The notes: a model not told the origin generated them from the sequence alone. DNA of 64,000 bases from Atherix ibis (GCA_958298945.1 OY282606.1:47691920-47755919), one strand, 5' to 3'; counted from the stretch's first letter, positions 47,070-59,243 are shown. A program made the numbers and translations.

Positions 47070-47400
47070 AATATGGGGGTGGTGTATTGAACGCCACAGG
47101 AATGGCATGAAGCACGAGGTTGGTTGCCGAACAGGAAATCATGGGTAAGTGCGATATATTCGCTTTGAATTCTGAGAAGTTTCCTTTCCCCAGAACTTAT
47201 TGTTGAGTAGTCTGATTTCACAATGTTTCGCCAATGTGTGGAAAGAAAACTTCCACCATTGGTCCAGTCTGTTTGCCATTTTTTTTTGAAAGCTGGTCAA
47301 GTTTGGAATCACAGTGAGCACAGGACGGCAAAGAGTCTCCCCCGTTAAATCTTCAACCTATTAATTAAAACGAAAAAAGTATTACCGCTGCCGTACCAAT
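47070..47400 (-). mobile_element. I-like non-LTR RNase H-to-tail fragment
   Basis: The - strand, with frame changes, reads AGDSL..LTVIPNL, WTNGGSFLSTHW and FLFGNQ.RASCHSCG. This aligns with the stretch AGETLRRPVITVIPNL ... DHWTNSDTFLPTYW ... FLFGNPNRPLCQSC of copy A. Heavily decayed. Confidence 0.6.
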
Positions 47401-49849
47401 TTGGTTCAATCATTCCCACATACATGGTCCGATGGTCTTTTTTTGTCAATAATAATAAAAACAATTCCTTTGTATGATGAATAGAGGTAATTTTCATTTG
47501 CAAATAAATATCATTTCACAATTTAATTGTGTTAATTAAACAATAAATACAATTAAAATATGCGAGCACAAAAATATAAGAGAGTACATTGTACATGAAA
47601 TTTTATTAAACAAAAAATTTTGATTTCACTTAAAAAAATTGAAAAATATCACCTTACGACAACGAATACGTGTAGTGTGTGTAATGGTATTATTTTTACC
47701 TGTTGCGGAAGTAGTTTTTTATTTAGGTCAATTTGATGAAAATTTTATGTAAAAATAATAATAAAAAAATGAATTAAAATAATGTGAAATAAGCATAATA
47801 ACATGGCTGAGTGTAAAAAATTGTCAAGCCCATATTTTTTGTTCGTAATTACGGAAAAGCAATCGTTACTAGTCTGTCGATGATGCGAAAATGCCTTCAA
47901 TTTCAAATGCTCTTTATTCGATGACCCTAAGCTATGTGGACAGTCGTGGTTGCGTACAGAAGAGAGGTTTGGTACCATATTTATGTACATGACAAATCAA
48001 AACAATGGCTCGGCTATCCATACCTGCCTGATATTGCGCAATCCGTAGGTGAACCGTGTTGAACTCACAGATAATCACTGTCGTATCAAAAAACTCTTCT
48101 ACTGGAGGAGGCACAGCTTGAATATTTTTAAATTAAATTGAATTTAATGCATGCACGGCCATATTCGGAGCAATTCAGTCTGCTCTGGAATGTTTAATTA
48201 AATGTTGATTATATTTGTGTATGATGATAGTATTGAGAGAAAAATTATTGATCAAAGTGCATACTTCTGCCAAGTGCATCGAACACTTTCAGAATTTGGG
48301 TTTAAGTATTTACTGCACCAGATACTATGCGCACACTTTACGATTATTTTTCTTCTGCCATCATTTCAACTTCTTAGCCTAGAGTTTCCAAAGTTTTTAG
48401 TTGTTTTATATTTTCTTTATTTATATTTGAAGAATTAAAATGCATCGTTCGCATATGTGGAGAAAAGAACTGCAGTTGATGCACTATTTGCGACCACGTT
48501 CGAATTTATCGTTGGGCAGTAGAATGTTAATTTTTTCAGTAAAGCGAAGAAAATAATAATATGCAAACGTATTAATTCAAGAAAATACTCAAAGGGAAGA
48601 AGAAGAAAGCGCTGGTAAACGACGAGTATTCACACTCAAAGTTAAGTCAATAACGACAGCACAAAATAAGCTAAAATGAATAACCGAAAGAGTTGGAAAC
48701 ACGGAAAATATGCATTAAAATGCAGTCTAGTGTGGAGCTTGTTTTTTTTTTGTTATAATAAAGCCTAAACTATGTAAATATGTAGGTTCCCATTCATTGG
48801 TATGTCAACGATTATGATGGCTATGACGTTGATAAACTCAGCGAATGACACTGATTATGATAAGAAAAAATATGATGTAAAATTGGTTACGCGATCGTGT
48901 TATGCTGCCTGACAGATTCAAATACTGATAGTAATAGCTCCATCGTTTTGGGGGCTCTGTGTCTGTCGGTGATCATGTGTGTGGAAATAATGGTGACATA
49001 GTTTTTCTGAAAATCATCACGAAACTAGAAAAGAATTTACATTTTAAATAACTATTTCGAAAATAAAAGAAACCACGAATATGCTCTTTGAATAAGTATG
49101 CAAAGTAAAATCCAAGAAGGAGAAATCTTACGTTGAGTTTGTGTATGCTCCACCTTGATAACGGTGAACCAACACCTGAAAGATATATTCGTCTATGGAT
49201 TCGATACCAATTTAACTTTGCTACATTCACCTTTATCCAAAGCTTTATTTTTTTATGCTGAAAATGAAATAAGGCGCAGCATAAAACGGTAAATCATTTG
49301 AACTGACGCCATGAGCCATATTGTGTGTTATTCTAATTTGTTTCATCTTTCCTAGGCATTGGGGTATGTGCCTTCTCCAGAGCTGTCAGTTGATTGTCTG
49401 GCAATTATAATTTTCTTTGTTTATGAAATTATCGGTTGGAAATATTCCCTAAATACTTATAGTTAGTTCACTGTGGTAACGAAAGGTAGGAATGAGCGGT
49501 AGAAATTATAAAATGAGTACTATTGGAGAATTAGAAAGTGCGAATATTCTATATTACAATGGGGATCGAATAACATAGAATTTATGCTACATTTCGTGTT
49601 ATTTATTTGTTATACTTATATGCAAGTAATTACAGAACTGATTAATAAAAAATTCTAAATTGTTATGATTCGGACAAAATAAATCTGCAAGGCGCTTTTG
49701 ATCTTATTACCAGTATTTATAACATTTTCAGAACCGTATTTTTGAATAGTAACCAAAAGGTGAATTCAAATGAACGTAAAAATAAAATTTTGATTGACAT
49801 TGCCATTCTTTTTGACGTTTTTTTCGATGACTTTTTCGCGCATTTCGTG
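47401..49849. other. Intron sequence, nothing recognised
   Basis: Moderately AT-rich. Short frames around 47745-48114 and 48973-49230 on - have no recognisable motifs. Confidence 0.4.
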
Positions 49850-50420
49850 TTGTAATTCGATGGATGTTCAACGGCGTCAAATCGCACGATCTTTTAGAGG
49901 CCAATGACATCAGAAAACCTAGAAATTATACGTCCACGAAATTTTTAGGTAATAAAGCAAAAATTTGTTGTGTTGTGTAGTTTGTGGTGCCATCTTTATA
50001 AAATCACATTTGGCTTAGATTAAAATTTTCAAACTGAGGCCGACAAGTCGGTTATCATATGGCTATAGCCTTCGAAATTAATGGTAACGATTTCTCCTTC
50101 TTCATTTTTTCATTAAGTACGAACCAATAACATCTTTAGACCAAAAGACGCACAAGATAGTTACTATTGGCTTCTCTACAGTCATTTTTAGGTTTTAAGA
50201 ACCCCAAATACAAATTTTCTTATTAAGTCATAAATGAGCCTGAAAGCTGAAGAACCTCATAAATCGATAAACGTGGCTACGGCAACATCATCTTTTACAA
50301 GATCATTTCAATTAAAAAAAATTTTTTATATTATAATTTTCACGCGTTGTTTGAAGGCAGACGTTAAACTAAACAAATGCTACATCAGATGACGCATATG
50401 TTTGACAGCTGTCAAATGTC
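49850..50420 (-). mobile_element. Transposase relic of the WFQQDGATCHT family
   Basis: The - strand from about 50010 reads FYKDGTTNYTTQQIF, then RGRIISRFSDVI and KIVRFDAVEHPS, with frameshifts. It corresponds to FQQDGATCHTAR...ISR.GDVNWPPRSCDLTPLD. The region to about 50420 includes TTTGACAGCTGTCAAATGTC, similar to 9265-9300, and may be its untranslated end. Confidence 0.55.
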
Positions 50421-50778
50421 AGGACTATGTAACCCAATAAACCTTGTAGCTAATCTTTAACCATAAAAATAAGATATTAAAATTTCTCTTAAAATGATTA
50501 ATATTTTGTATAGCAAATAAAAATAAACGTAATTTAAAAAAATATTTCTGAAAATAATGTGAAGACTTCGCTCGGCATGGGAATCAAACGAAGCGAGCAC
50601 ACAAACCTTTATCATATCAAATACAAAAATCACTGATTATTATTCGCCAAAATTGTTTATGATAATTTTTTGATATATTATTTTTAATATATTTTTAATA
50701 TTGCCAAAAATATAACCGAATATAATATAGAAAAATAAAAGAAAATTAATAATTTTATGTTTTTTTTATTCATTACAG

Positions 50779-50880
50779 GCATCCACAATAGATGGCAGAC
50801 GAAAGGGAGCGTGTCTTTTCTGCCAAGAGTACTTTATGGATTTGTACTTGCTGGCCGAATTAAAAACAATTAGTTTAAAG
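50779..50880 (+). CDS. Clic: Chloride intracellular channel (Clic), coding exon 2
   Basis: This 102-base, phase 0 exon is preceded by a pyrimidine tract with ATTACAG and followed by donor GTAGGG. It encodes 34 residues: ASTIDGRRKGACLFC, then QEYFMDLYLLAEL and KTISLK. With exon 1 these become residues 24-57. Cys35-Leu-Phe-Cys38 is the glutaredoxin-like redox motif at the start of helix 1, where vertebrate CLICs often have Cys-Pro-Phe-Ser. The next helix is the putative transmembrane segment. The exon continues the protein of 2017-2085 exactly at the residue expected for insect Clic. The next exon, which should start near the VTTVD segment of the family, was not found up to 64000. Confidence 0.93.
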
Positions 50881-50899
50881 GTAGGGCGTTATTCTTAAG

Positions 50900-52249
50900 A
50901 TTTTAAACAAATCTTTATTTTTTTATAAATATTTTTATAAATTTTTCTTAGAAAGCAAAGATTTAATATTTCATTTATAGATAATTGCGATTTTTTGAAG
51001 AACAAATTTTACTAATTACAAAATTCCATTTATAAAACCACTTGAAAATAGAGCAATTTTAGTTTTCTAATTAAATCTCAGATATGGACAATCTACATTT
51101 ATACTCAAAAGATGGAATTGTAATCAATATAAAGTGGTTTGTTGATTGGATTTTCCAATCAAAATATTATTTTTGATATTCCATTAATTTTTTATGCATC
51201 ATCTACTCATGATACTCGATGGGAGTCTATAAAATTAGTATAAAATTCGTATATTTACTGAAAGAGGATTTTCATTCAAGCATTAAAATTTATTGTAACT
51301 TGAAATTTTCAAATAAAATATTTAATATTTCGATAGTAAATATTCAATAAAATTGATATATTTCAATTCAAGTTGATTAAATTGATGGAAAATCTTCATA
51401 TTTGAATTAGTTTCTTGGATGATCAAAGCTAATTATATCGTTCTTCTCAGAGTATTTTTTTGTATAATGAATACGAATACTCGTTTTTTTAGACAGCTGT
51501 CGGAATTATATATAAATTTTGTATTTTTTTTTTGGTATAGAACAAAATTCTTACAAAGAATTTTTAAATCTTAAAAATATTAAACAATTTGTTTCTTATC
51601 AAAGTTCACTTGAAGTTCATTGCCATAAAATCAAGATAATTCTGTAAATATACTTTTTCAAAAAACATGGAGTATTTTAGACGTTGAGGTTCACTAAACC
51701 GACGTCTTTTCTGACACAAAAAACTGGTTCGATAGCCACTAAAGTAGTCCATATCGGCCATCTGGCGATAATAACTTTTAACCAAAAATTCGGTGAAAAG
51801 CTACCAAGATTTCAAGTGTTAACGTTTTCTGACTGTCTGGATGCGATTATTTTAAAGGAAAATGTCTGTTATTGGCCTTCAAAATTTTCAAATGCAAAAA
51901 ATTTCAAATGATCTGAACAATCTTTTTTCAATACTAAATGGGTCTATACGAATCAGCCCAATAGAAATTTGTTTAGTTTTAAAATTGGATAGAAAAAAAT
52001 TTCCAAATGGCAGTAGTATTTTATAAATTGTCCATTTTTCGGTGGTTCATTTTTCGAGCTCGGAAAATTGCAGTTCTCATACTTGATGATTCTGGTTAGT
52101 TAACATTTATGAAATCATTTTGAAATTCTGTTACGCGTGTGTACAAAAGGGAAGGCTTCTACTGATTTGTATCATCATATCGTTAAATATAAAAAAAAAT
52201 CTAAATTGATTGCGGGATTTTTATAATTCAGACCAATATTATTAAAATT
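50900..52249. other. AT-rich intron filler
   Basis: Nothing recognised. The + frame at 51684-51911 has no known motif. Confidence 0.4.
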
Positions 52250-53350
52250 TGATATTTGTTATTCTATCTACTTTAATAGTAAATAGCGCCAGTAATCTCT
52301 ACAACAAATCCACCATTGGCGCATGTATTTCTGCAACAAATCCACCATGTCGCGACGTCTGCAGAAAACGTGATTGTAGCACGATTATTTCATCGTTGAG
52401 CTCAGTCATCCTTCACCCCGTAGATTGCATGAAAGTCCTTGATATCTTCATCACCTGTAAAGAAAGATGGAAGTTACAGATCAACAACACTATTGACAAA
52501 ATCAACGTTAACAACAGGGCGATTAAGGTTATGGTTCGATGGAATAGTTCTCTATTTCCTCACTATATGCGTCAGAATGCCAAAAGCAGGATTATGGCGT
52601 GTCGAGGCAACGTTTAATATTCACAAATCCCGATCAAAATTAATTTATAATTAAATTATCGTCTCCATAATTAAAGGCACAAATCTTTTGCTTTGCTAAT
52701 TATCGTCTCCATAATTTAGTTAAAACTTTTATGCCCACTCCCAACTCTAAAATAAATTCATTTTCACTATCTTTAATAATCTCAACATTAGAAACAGATC
52801 CTTTCACTTTTTCTCTCCACTTCCAAACTTCTCTTCAGCATCCAAATTGGAAGTCTTGGTTAGGAGCGATTGGACGGACTCGAAAAATGTTTATGTCTGT
52901 TCATGTCACCCAAATCCGTGATCTACATTATGGTGTCTTTCCGTACAGTGCGGCTCCGTACTATGGAGAGCTGTGGCAGCTGTTGAAATTACTATCGACT
53001 TGTTCGATCATCATCTTTACTGAAAATCAAACTGTCCTCAAAGCTATTCGCGGTTAATTGAATGATCCTCTACTAAACGAGAGGCGACATATCCTATCTC
53101 ACCAAAAGGACCGTCGAGTTGCTTTGGGTACCGAGACATGTAAGAATCATGGGAAATGAACTCCGGCGTCCTGTACTGACAGCTGTCCCTAATATGCCTC
53201 TCCTACTAGCAGAATGACAAACAATATCCTCAGCCAAACGTAAAAATACAAACGGGAGTAAAGGTCTTTGATCCAATAATTCCATGAACAAGTCCATTTT
53301 TTTAATCTGATTAAAACATACTAACATGCTTCCCAAAATTTAACGATCTC
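52250..53350 (+). mobile_element. I-like non-LTR copy D, decayed
   Basis: The stretch ERWKLQINNTIDKINVNNRA followed by WNSSLFPHYMRQNAKSRIMA resembles 7480-7700 of copy A (GKWNLQIKNVFVNSKSKVRQ). HPNWKSWLGAI near 52840 matches PDWKPWLGAK of copy A. Later, near 53060-53260, pieces matching SNRSVELQWVPGH and TAIPNMPRLL appear with frameshifts. No terminal duplication was identified. Confidence 0.65.
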
Positions 53351-53572
53351 TAACCTGTCAAGCCTACTATAGCCAGACCAGCTTCGCTTAGGAAAACATT
53401 CTCACACCATTCGTCTTCCTGGATGCTTTACTGTTCTTATAAAACAGTTTTTTTTAAACCTTTCATGGCATTTTCGCTCGACTTAGGGTTGACCAGTCGA
53501 TTGCAACCAACTGTTTTGATTGAAAGCTCTTCGATATAATATCGTATTCTGTGCTGACATATTGTCCAAAAT

Positions 53573-54330
53573 ATAGGGTGTTCCAAATTCACGCAATATT
53601 TGAATTTTGCGCCATTTATGTCGTAAAGTGTTGCCAACGAAGAAAAAAAATGGCGTGACAGCTGACAGTTCAGAGTTATTAAAAATGGAGCGCTATACGA
53701 AAGAACAACGCGTTTTCATTGTTGAGCAATATTTTAAAAATAATGAAGGTTTGGCAGCTAGTTTGCAATTTTCGTACAAAATATGGTCGGAATAGTGATA
53801 TAACTTCATTAACTGTGAAGAGATTAATTAAAAAATATAGAGAGACTGAGTCAATTAGTGATTTTAAACATCAAAGCAGTGAAAGTCCAGGAACATCAAT
53901 TCGGCACCGCTTTGAAGCATATTCTCATGAAAGATTTGCATCTTCATGCTTACAAAGTTCAATTGACTCAAAAACTTTACTGACCACGCACATCGAATGG
54001 AGTTCGTTTAATGAGGATAATTTTAATTTTGATGACTTGGCTTATCGACCAAATTGTCGCATTTGGGGTTTAGAAAATCCACAATTTGTTGAGAAACAAA
54101 TGCAGCCGCAAGGTGTGGCTTTTATGCTCGAGGCATGGTCGGGTCATTCTTGATCAGGCAATAACAGTTAATTGTGCTAATGATAATCCAGTTTTTTGTA
54201 CCTAAATTGCGAGATATTGATGTGGACGACATGGGGTTTTAGCAAGACGGTACCACGTGCCATGCAGTCCGAGAAACGATTGATTCTTGCGTGAATTTTT
54301 AAACACCCTTTATGATCAACTCCTGACCTC
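53573..54330 (+). mobile_element. Tc1/mariner-type element, WFQQDGATCHT family, decayed
   Basis: It starts near TATAGGGTGTTCCAAATTC (a terminal-repeat-like sequence next to TA). The ATG at 53684 gives MERYTKEQRVFIVEQYFKNN, the family N-terminus. After a frameshift it continues FRTKYGRNSDITSLTVKRLI and KKYRETESISDF. Later pieces: YRPNCRIWGLENPQFVEKQM (compare GYVNKQNCRIW.ENP), then QDGTTCHAVRETIDS near 54245-54290. Large internal deletions and stops. The right terminus is not found. Confidence 0.75.
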
Positions 54331-55647
54331 AAAAGCGATTACAACTAGAAGGAAAGTGTCTGTGCCCACGACTGTATCTCTACTTGAACTTTATTGACGA
54401 CCAGCGATAGTCTGGTGCTAACAATGAATCTTAACACTGAAATTACGCTATTTTTAACTAGGAAAATCAGGTTCTACCATCCTTAAGTTTATTGTATCCA
54501 AACAAATATAATTAGTCTACTAGTTTTGTGAATAGCAGCGATTTGAAAGAAAATGACGAATACGGTTACTTCTTGGCTACCTCGTTTACTTTGGCCTAGA
54601 CCAGATTTAGTTGGTGCACTCGAACCCAAACAACTTGTGTAGTACTTGATCTTGAATGGATTCGATTCCAATAGCTTTTCATATTCAAGCATTTATCAAA
54701 TGTGCTACAACCAGACCAGAGTAATAAATGGCAATTTCAATCCAATTGGCTTTTTGCATTATGTCTAACGTTGTAAACCACATTTCTAATCAAGTCTATA
54801 GAGGAGAGTAGACTATCGATTGCGATTGTACGTGCATATGTGAATGAATGGCGGTGGATAAATGCGCGAATCGTCAAAAGAAACATTTTTTTTTTTGCGT
54901 ATTATGAAAAGAGGCCAAAGCTCTTACTTTGGAATTGTAAAAGCCACCAATACTCATATTATTTATTAAAATAATTTTTTTATTTATTTTTTGTAATTTC
55001 TCACGTTTATACTTTTTGATATTCTTGCCTCTCACGTTTGATGATATTCTTGCCTTCGTTAGTATTTACACTGACAATTAGAGGTTAACAATGACCTATT
55101 ATCCCACATTGCGGAGATGAGATGTCTTTCGATGAATGAATTCGAATTCATCCACATCCACAAGTTTGTTAATTCATGTCAGACATTTGGATGTAATCGA
55201 ACAGATCGAAAATATTCTCTGCATTTTCTCTTGTTTTTACTAAAAATAATGTCAAATTTTCTTAAAGAAAAAGTGCCAAAACATCTGAAGGGTGTTGAGA
55301 AGAAAGTTTTTGAAAAAAAATCATTATGCTTTTTATTTTCTTTACTGTATTAATTTCAATTATTTATTTCTATCAAATGTATTATTGTGAATATTTTCTA
55401 TATAAAATTAGTAACAAAATTAAAATATGCGATTTTGTGAGTAAAATACAATTTTTTTTTAAACAAGTTTTCATTACAATTTTTATGTAATAATTGCAAA
55501 AGTATTTTTTGACCACAGCAAGTGCCCACCGAAAAAATTTAATATTTTAGAATATTTTCAGATCAAAATAAGAACTGCTCAGCATTAGTTTTCCACAGTT
55601 TCTTTGAGTCTAATTTCAAGTCATAATATTTAAGATATTTTATTATA
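54331..55647. other. Intron sequence, nothing recognised
   Basis: A short direct repeat (CTCACGTTT...GATATTCTTGCCT twice) lies at 55000-55060. Otherwise plain AT-rich DNA. Confidence 0.4.
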
Positions 55648-56934
55648 TTGGGTTTTCAAGAAAGTAATTTCGTTTTTTTTTTATAAAAATGAAAGACGTT
55701 TTTCTTATAGTGAATTAATATTTTATTTAATTAAATATTGTCCAGTCTGATCCAATATCCTTTGCTATCTTTCCGGCAGTAGCATGATTCCACGCTCATA
55801 AAATGTTTGTTCTTTGCTGGCAAAAAACTGATCCAAGTGATTTTTGAACTCCTCATTTTAATGAAACGTTTTACCGTCTAACAAATTTTGTAGGGACTGG
55901 AACAAATGATAATCGGAAGGTTCTAGGTCTGGAGAGTATGGTGACTGTGGCAGTATATCCCATGCAAGCTCTAAAAGCTTTTGCCGAGTGGTCAAACTTG
56001 TATGTGATTCCGCATTATCCTGTCAGAACACTATAGCTTTTCTATTGACCAATTCTGGCCTTCTTTCTTTAAGTGAATCATTCAATTTGTCCAACTGATG
56101 ACAGTACACTTCAGAATTGATCCTTGTGTTGCTCGGTAGAAGCTCAAAATAAACGATTCCTTTAAAATCCCACCAAACAGATAGCATAACCTTTTTTGAT
56201 GAATATTGGCTTTCGAATTGCTTTGAGCCGGTTCATATTTTCTACTCCAAGATCTTTTGCGCTTAACATTGTTGTAGACAATGTCATTTTCTTAGCGTTT
56301 GAGAAGCAAATCCCAAACATTGTAGACAAATGGATCATTTTCTTGATGTTTAAGAAGCAAATCGCAAACGTCAATGCGACGGCACAAATTTTATTCCGTA
56401 AGAAGATGAGGAACCCATATGTCGAGCTTTGAGATAAAACCTAGCCGTTTCAAATGATCATGAACGGTCGTATTCGGTAAATTGAATCTCTCAGCGATCT
56501 CACGAGTTGTTATTCGCCGGTTTGCATCAATTAATGCCTTTATTGTGTTTTCATCAGCTTCAACTGGACTTCCAGAACGTGGTGCATCTTCGAGATCAAA
56601 ATCGCCGGATAGAAATTTTGCAAACCAGTTTTGCCACTGCCGCTTACTTAACATAACTTCTCCATACACATCGGATAATTTTTTTCTTGTTTGAACCGCA
56701 TTTTTATATTTTCTACAATATAATATGCTGAAAATGCTGTTTTTCACTTTCCATATTTAAAAGGGTATTAACCAAAAACTACTGTGCAGAATCAATCGAT
56801 TTTTTTACAAGCAAGCCTTGCTATGTCAGCTGTCAAAATACATATGATTATGTGGCTTAAGTGTGAAGTTGATTGTGAAAAAATTCAATTAAGTCCTTTG
56901 TTGGGAAACAGAAATTACTTTCTTGACAACCCAA
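55648..56934 (-). mobile_element. Full-length mariner of a second subfamily (mellifera-like), decayed
   Basis: 1287 bp between TA (55646-55647 and 56935-56936). Termini are TTGGGTTTTCAAGAAAGTAA and, inverted, TTGGGTTGTCAAGAAAGTAA. The - strand transposase reads YGEVMLSKRQWQNWFAKFLS, GSPVEADENTIKALIDANRR, ITTREIAERFNLPNTTVHDH, LKRLGFISKLDIWVPHLLTE (56690-56391). After a break it continues KKVMLSVWWDFKGI, INSEVYCHQLDKLND, a TGA one codon before the QDNAESH motif, and ILPQSPYSPDLEPSDYHLF. The catalytic regions are recognisable, but a deletion near 56200-56390 and stops kill the ORF. Confidence 0.88.
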
Positions 56935-56949
56935 TATTATGTGGTTGTA

Positions 56950-57620
56950 TTTCGGATCATTGCTGCTGTAAAACGTTCCATAAGAGCTCTGTGGATGTAG
57001 GGTGCCTGTCAAGTTCATCCCAAAGGAGCTCAAACAGAGTTTAGATCAGAAAACTGCAGTCACCTATTCATTGGTGTCAAATTTTCTCGGCTGATAATTT
57101 TTTAAAATAATCTCTATATGTGCGTTGTGTTATAAAAAGGAAATTTTTATATCTCAAAATAGATATTATTTACTTTTCAGTATTGTTTCTTTTTAATATT
57201 TTCTTAAATTCTGTAAATATTGCCAACCTTATAACAACACCATCCACCATATCTCATAAATGGTACAAAGCACTGGGACCGATATTCTCTCGGATAATCG
57301 AAAATTCTGCGGCTTGTGCCAAAAACCCCAAATTTCGATTTATCGCTTCAAAGGATACATTTCCGATCTTGTTTTGTTTTGCCCACATTAGACGCTTCTT
57401 TTTAGTGCTCAAAAATAGTTACCTAACAGCTGTTCGGCCATAGAGGTCTGACTCCTGAAGTCCTTGTTTTGCAGTTGAAACTCTCCATGTTTAATTGGTA
57501 TGCTAATTATGTTGCTGTAAGACGTGGATTTTGCTTGCTAGTATCACTTTAACCTTATGTTCAGAAAAAGTCATGGTTCTGGGGTTTAAGAGAAATTTGT
57601 CCATTACTTTTATCGTTTTG
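56950..57620 (-). mobile_element. Tc1-like transposase relic
   Basis: From right to left the - strand reads LNGRTAVR.LFLSTKKKRLMW and AKQNKIGNVSFEA (57450-57350, the GRVARKKP..K.RL.FAK..K.W segment). Later, near 57050-56970, come DLNSV..LLWDELDRHPTST and ELLWNVLQQQ, the DLNPIE.LWDELDR segment with the third catalytic position. It lies directly beside the mariner at 55648-56934. Confidence 0.65.
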
Positions 57621-57688
57621 CAATATCCAATAATTAAAGAACGCAATTAAATCAAAAGTTCATTGTAATTCGGCAGCCAAACTTAATA

Positions 57689-58978
57689 CGAGGGTCATTC
57701 AACAAGTACTTAGCCTCACCGCCCGATTGAACTGCTGTCAAAAGAAATTTACCATCGTGCAGTACTTTCTTTTAGTAGCCTACTGTCAAAGTTTCAGTCG
57801 ATTCCCTTCATTAGTTTTGTTTTGAGAGCCTTTGAAAGCGAGCGTGTCGGTCGGTTGCACAAAAATGGAAAAAGAACAGTATCGTTCGGTGATTAGATTC
57901 TTGTTTTTGGAAGGGAAAACGCGCAGCGAAATCAAAGATTGCTTGGATGCTGTGTATGGTGACTCTTCTCCTTCGATGGCGACCGTCAAGAATTGGTTCA
58001 ACGAGTTTGTTCGTTGCCGCACGTCGGTTTTTGATGAGCCACGCCCAGGTGCCCCAAAAACGGCTGCTACGGAGGAAAACGTTAAAAAAGTCCACGATCT
58101 CATGTTGGCAGACCGTCGATTGAAGGTTCACGAGATAGCTGAGACTGTGGGCATCGCAGTAGGAACGGTGCATTATATTCTACACGAAGAACTGGGCATG
58201 AGAAAGCTGTCGGCGCGATGGGTGCCGCGTTTGCTCACACCGGAAAACAAGCGCAACCGTGAGACCACATCGGCGACGTATTTGGCGCTGTTTCAGCGCA
58301 ATCCAGCGGAGTTCTTGCGTCGTTTCGTGACCGTCGACGAAACATGGATTCACTGGTACACACCAGAGACCAAGGAACAGTCGAAACAGTGGACTTCACC
58401 CGGCGAACGTGCTCCGAAGAAGGCGAAGACTGTTCGATCGGTCGGAATGGTGATGGCCACCGTTTTCTGGGATTCACAAGGTGTGATCCACATCGATTAC
58501 CCCGAGAAGGGTAAAACAATCACGGGGCGCTACTATGCTGACTTATTGGGCCGATTTGACGTCGAATTGAAGAAAAAGCGGCCCCGCTTTGCGAAGAAAA
58601 AAGTGCTGTTCCACCATGACAACGCGCCGGCTCACACCTCCGCCGTCGCCATGGCCAAATTGGTCGAATTGCGCAACGAATTGCTGCCCCATCCACCGTA
58701 CTCTCCAGATTTGGCCCCCTGTGACTACTTTTTGTTTCCAAACCTGAAAAAATCACTCGCCGGGAATAGATTTGTGTCGAATGAGGAGGTCATCGTCGCC
58801 ACGGAGGCCTATTTTGCTTCCCTCGAAAAAATGTATTTTTTGGACGGGTTAAAAAAGTTAGAACATCGCTGGGCCAAGTGTATCGAGCTTGAAGAAGATT
58901 ATGTGGAAAAATAAATTGCCGCCTTTCCAAAATTTTCGTTTTTCTTTTGTAGGCTAAGTACTTGTTGAATGACCCTCG
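57689..58978 (+). mobile_element. Structurally intact mariner (copy M3)
   Basis: 1290 bp flanked by TA (57687-57688 and 58979-58980). The 28-bp terminal repeats are perfect inverted copies: both start CGAGGGTCATTCAACAAGTA and end TTAGCCT before diverging. The 5' untranslated part is 176 bp and the 3' part 64 bp. This is the only element in the window with both ends and its gene uninterrupted. Confidence 0.96.
57865..58914 (+). CDS. Mariner transposase, uninterrupted ORF (349 aa)
   Basis: A DD34D transposase that would act in the nucleus on the element's own terminal repeats and TA targets. It starts at the ATG at 57865 (MEKEQYRSVIRFLFLEG); the upstream TTG at 57832 is in frame but not a plausible start. 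Domains: a helix-turn-helix pair at residues 1-115 with the motif VKNWFNEF and a second at VHEIAETVGIAVGTVHYIL; linker WVPRLL at 119-124; catalytic Asp158 (TVDETW), Asp252 (FHHDNAP) and Asp287 (LAPCDYF), with exactly 34 residues between the last two. The length of 349 is normal for mariner. Possible weak points: Met195 in VRSVGMVMA, where copy M2 and other mariners have Lys (SAGKVM), and Cys51 where M2 has Gly. Activity is therefore uncertain. Confidence 0.95.
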   Translation: MEKEQYRSVIRFLFLEGKTRSEIKDCLDAVYGDSSPSMATVKNWFNEFVRCRTSVFDEPRPGAPKTAATEENVKKVHDLMLADRRLKVHEIAETVGIAVGTVHYILHEELGMRKLSARWVPRLLTPENKRNRETTSATYLALFQRNPAEFLRRFVTVDETWIHWYTPETKEQSKQWTSPGERAPKKAKTVRSVGMVMATVFWDSQGVIHIDYPEKGKTITGRYYADLLGRFDVELKKKRPRFAKKKVLFHHDNAPAHTSAVAMAKLVELRNELLPHPPYSPDLAPCDYFLFPNLKKSLAGNRFVSNEEVIVATEAYFASLEKMYFLDGLKKLEHRWAKCIELEEDYVEK

Positions 58979-59243
58979 TATTGAATAATTTTTTTAGTAA
59001 CGCAATTAAGTAAAATCTTAAATCAATAAAAAAAATAAAAAACTCAATAAGGGATTTCTGCACATTTATACTTGAAACCAAATAAAGAGGAAATTTGCAA
59101 TATATTTTCTTAAAGAAATATTTATTAATTTAATTATGTCAATATACAGTTTCCATGATTTTTATAATAGGCAGAGACCATAAAATGCAAAAAATTTTAA
59201 AAATGTATGCGGCGGCAAATATTTATGAGTGGCAGTAACTATA

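Larger units (their letters stand above)
2086..50778 (+). other. Clic: Clic intron 1 (about 48.7 kb)
   Basis: The donor is at 2086 (GTAGGA) and the acceptor ends at 50778 (TTACAG), phase 0. Every other feature between these positions sits inside this intron. They are transposon relics in both orientations, two large tandem arrays and AT-rich filler. I saw no nested host gene. The intron assignment follows from exact in-frame continuity of the Clic protein across the gap. An undetected alternative exon inside remains possible. Confidence 0.85.

Noticed and set aside
47745..48114. Overlapping - strand frames of 81 and 60 codons
   Set aside because: No conserved motif and no transposon terminus. 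Probably chance frames.
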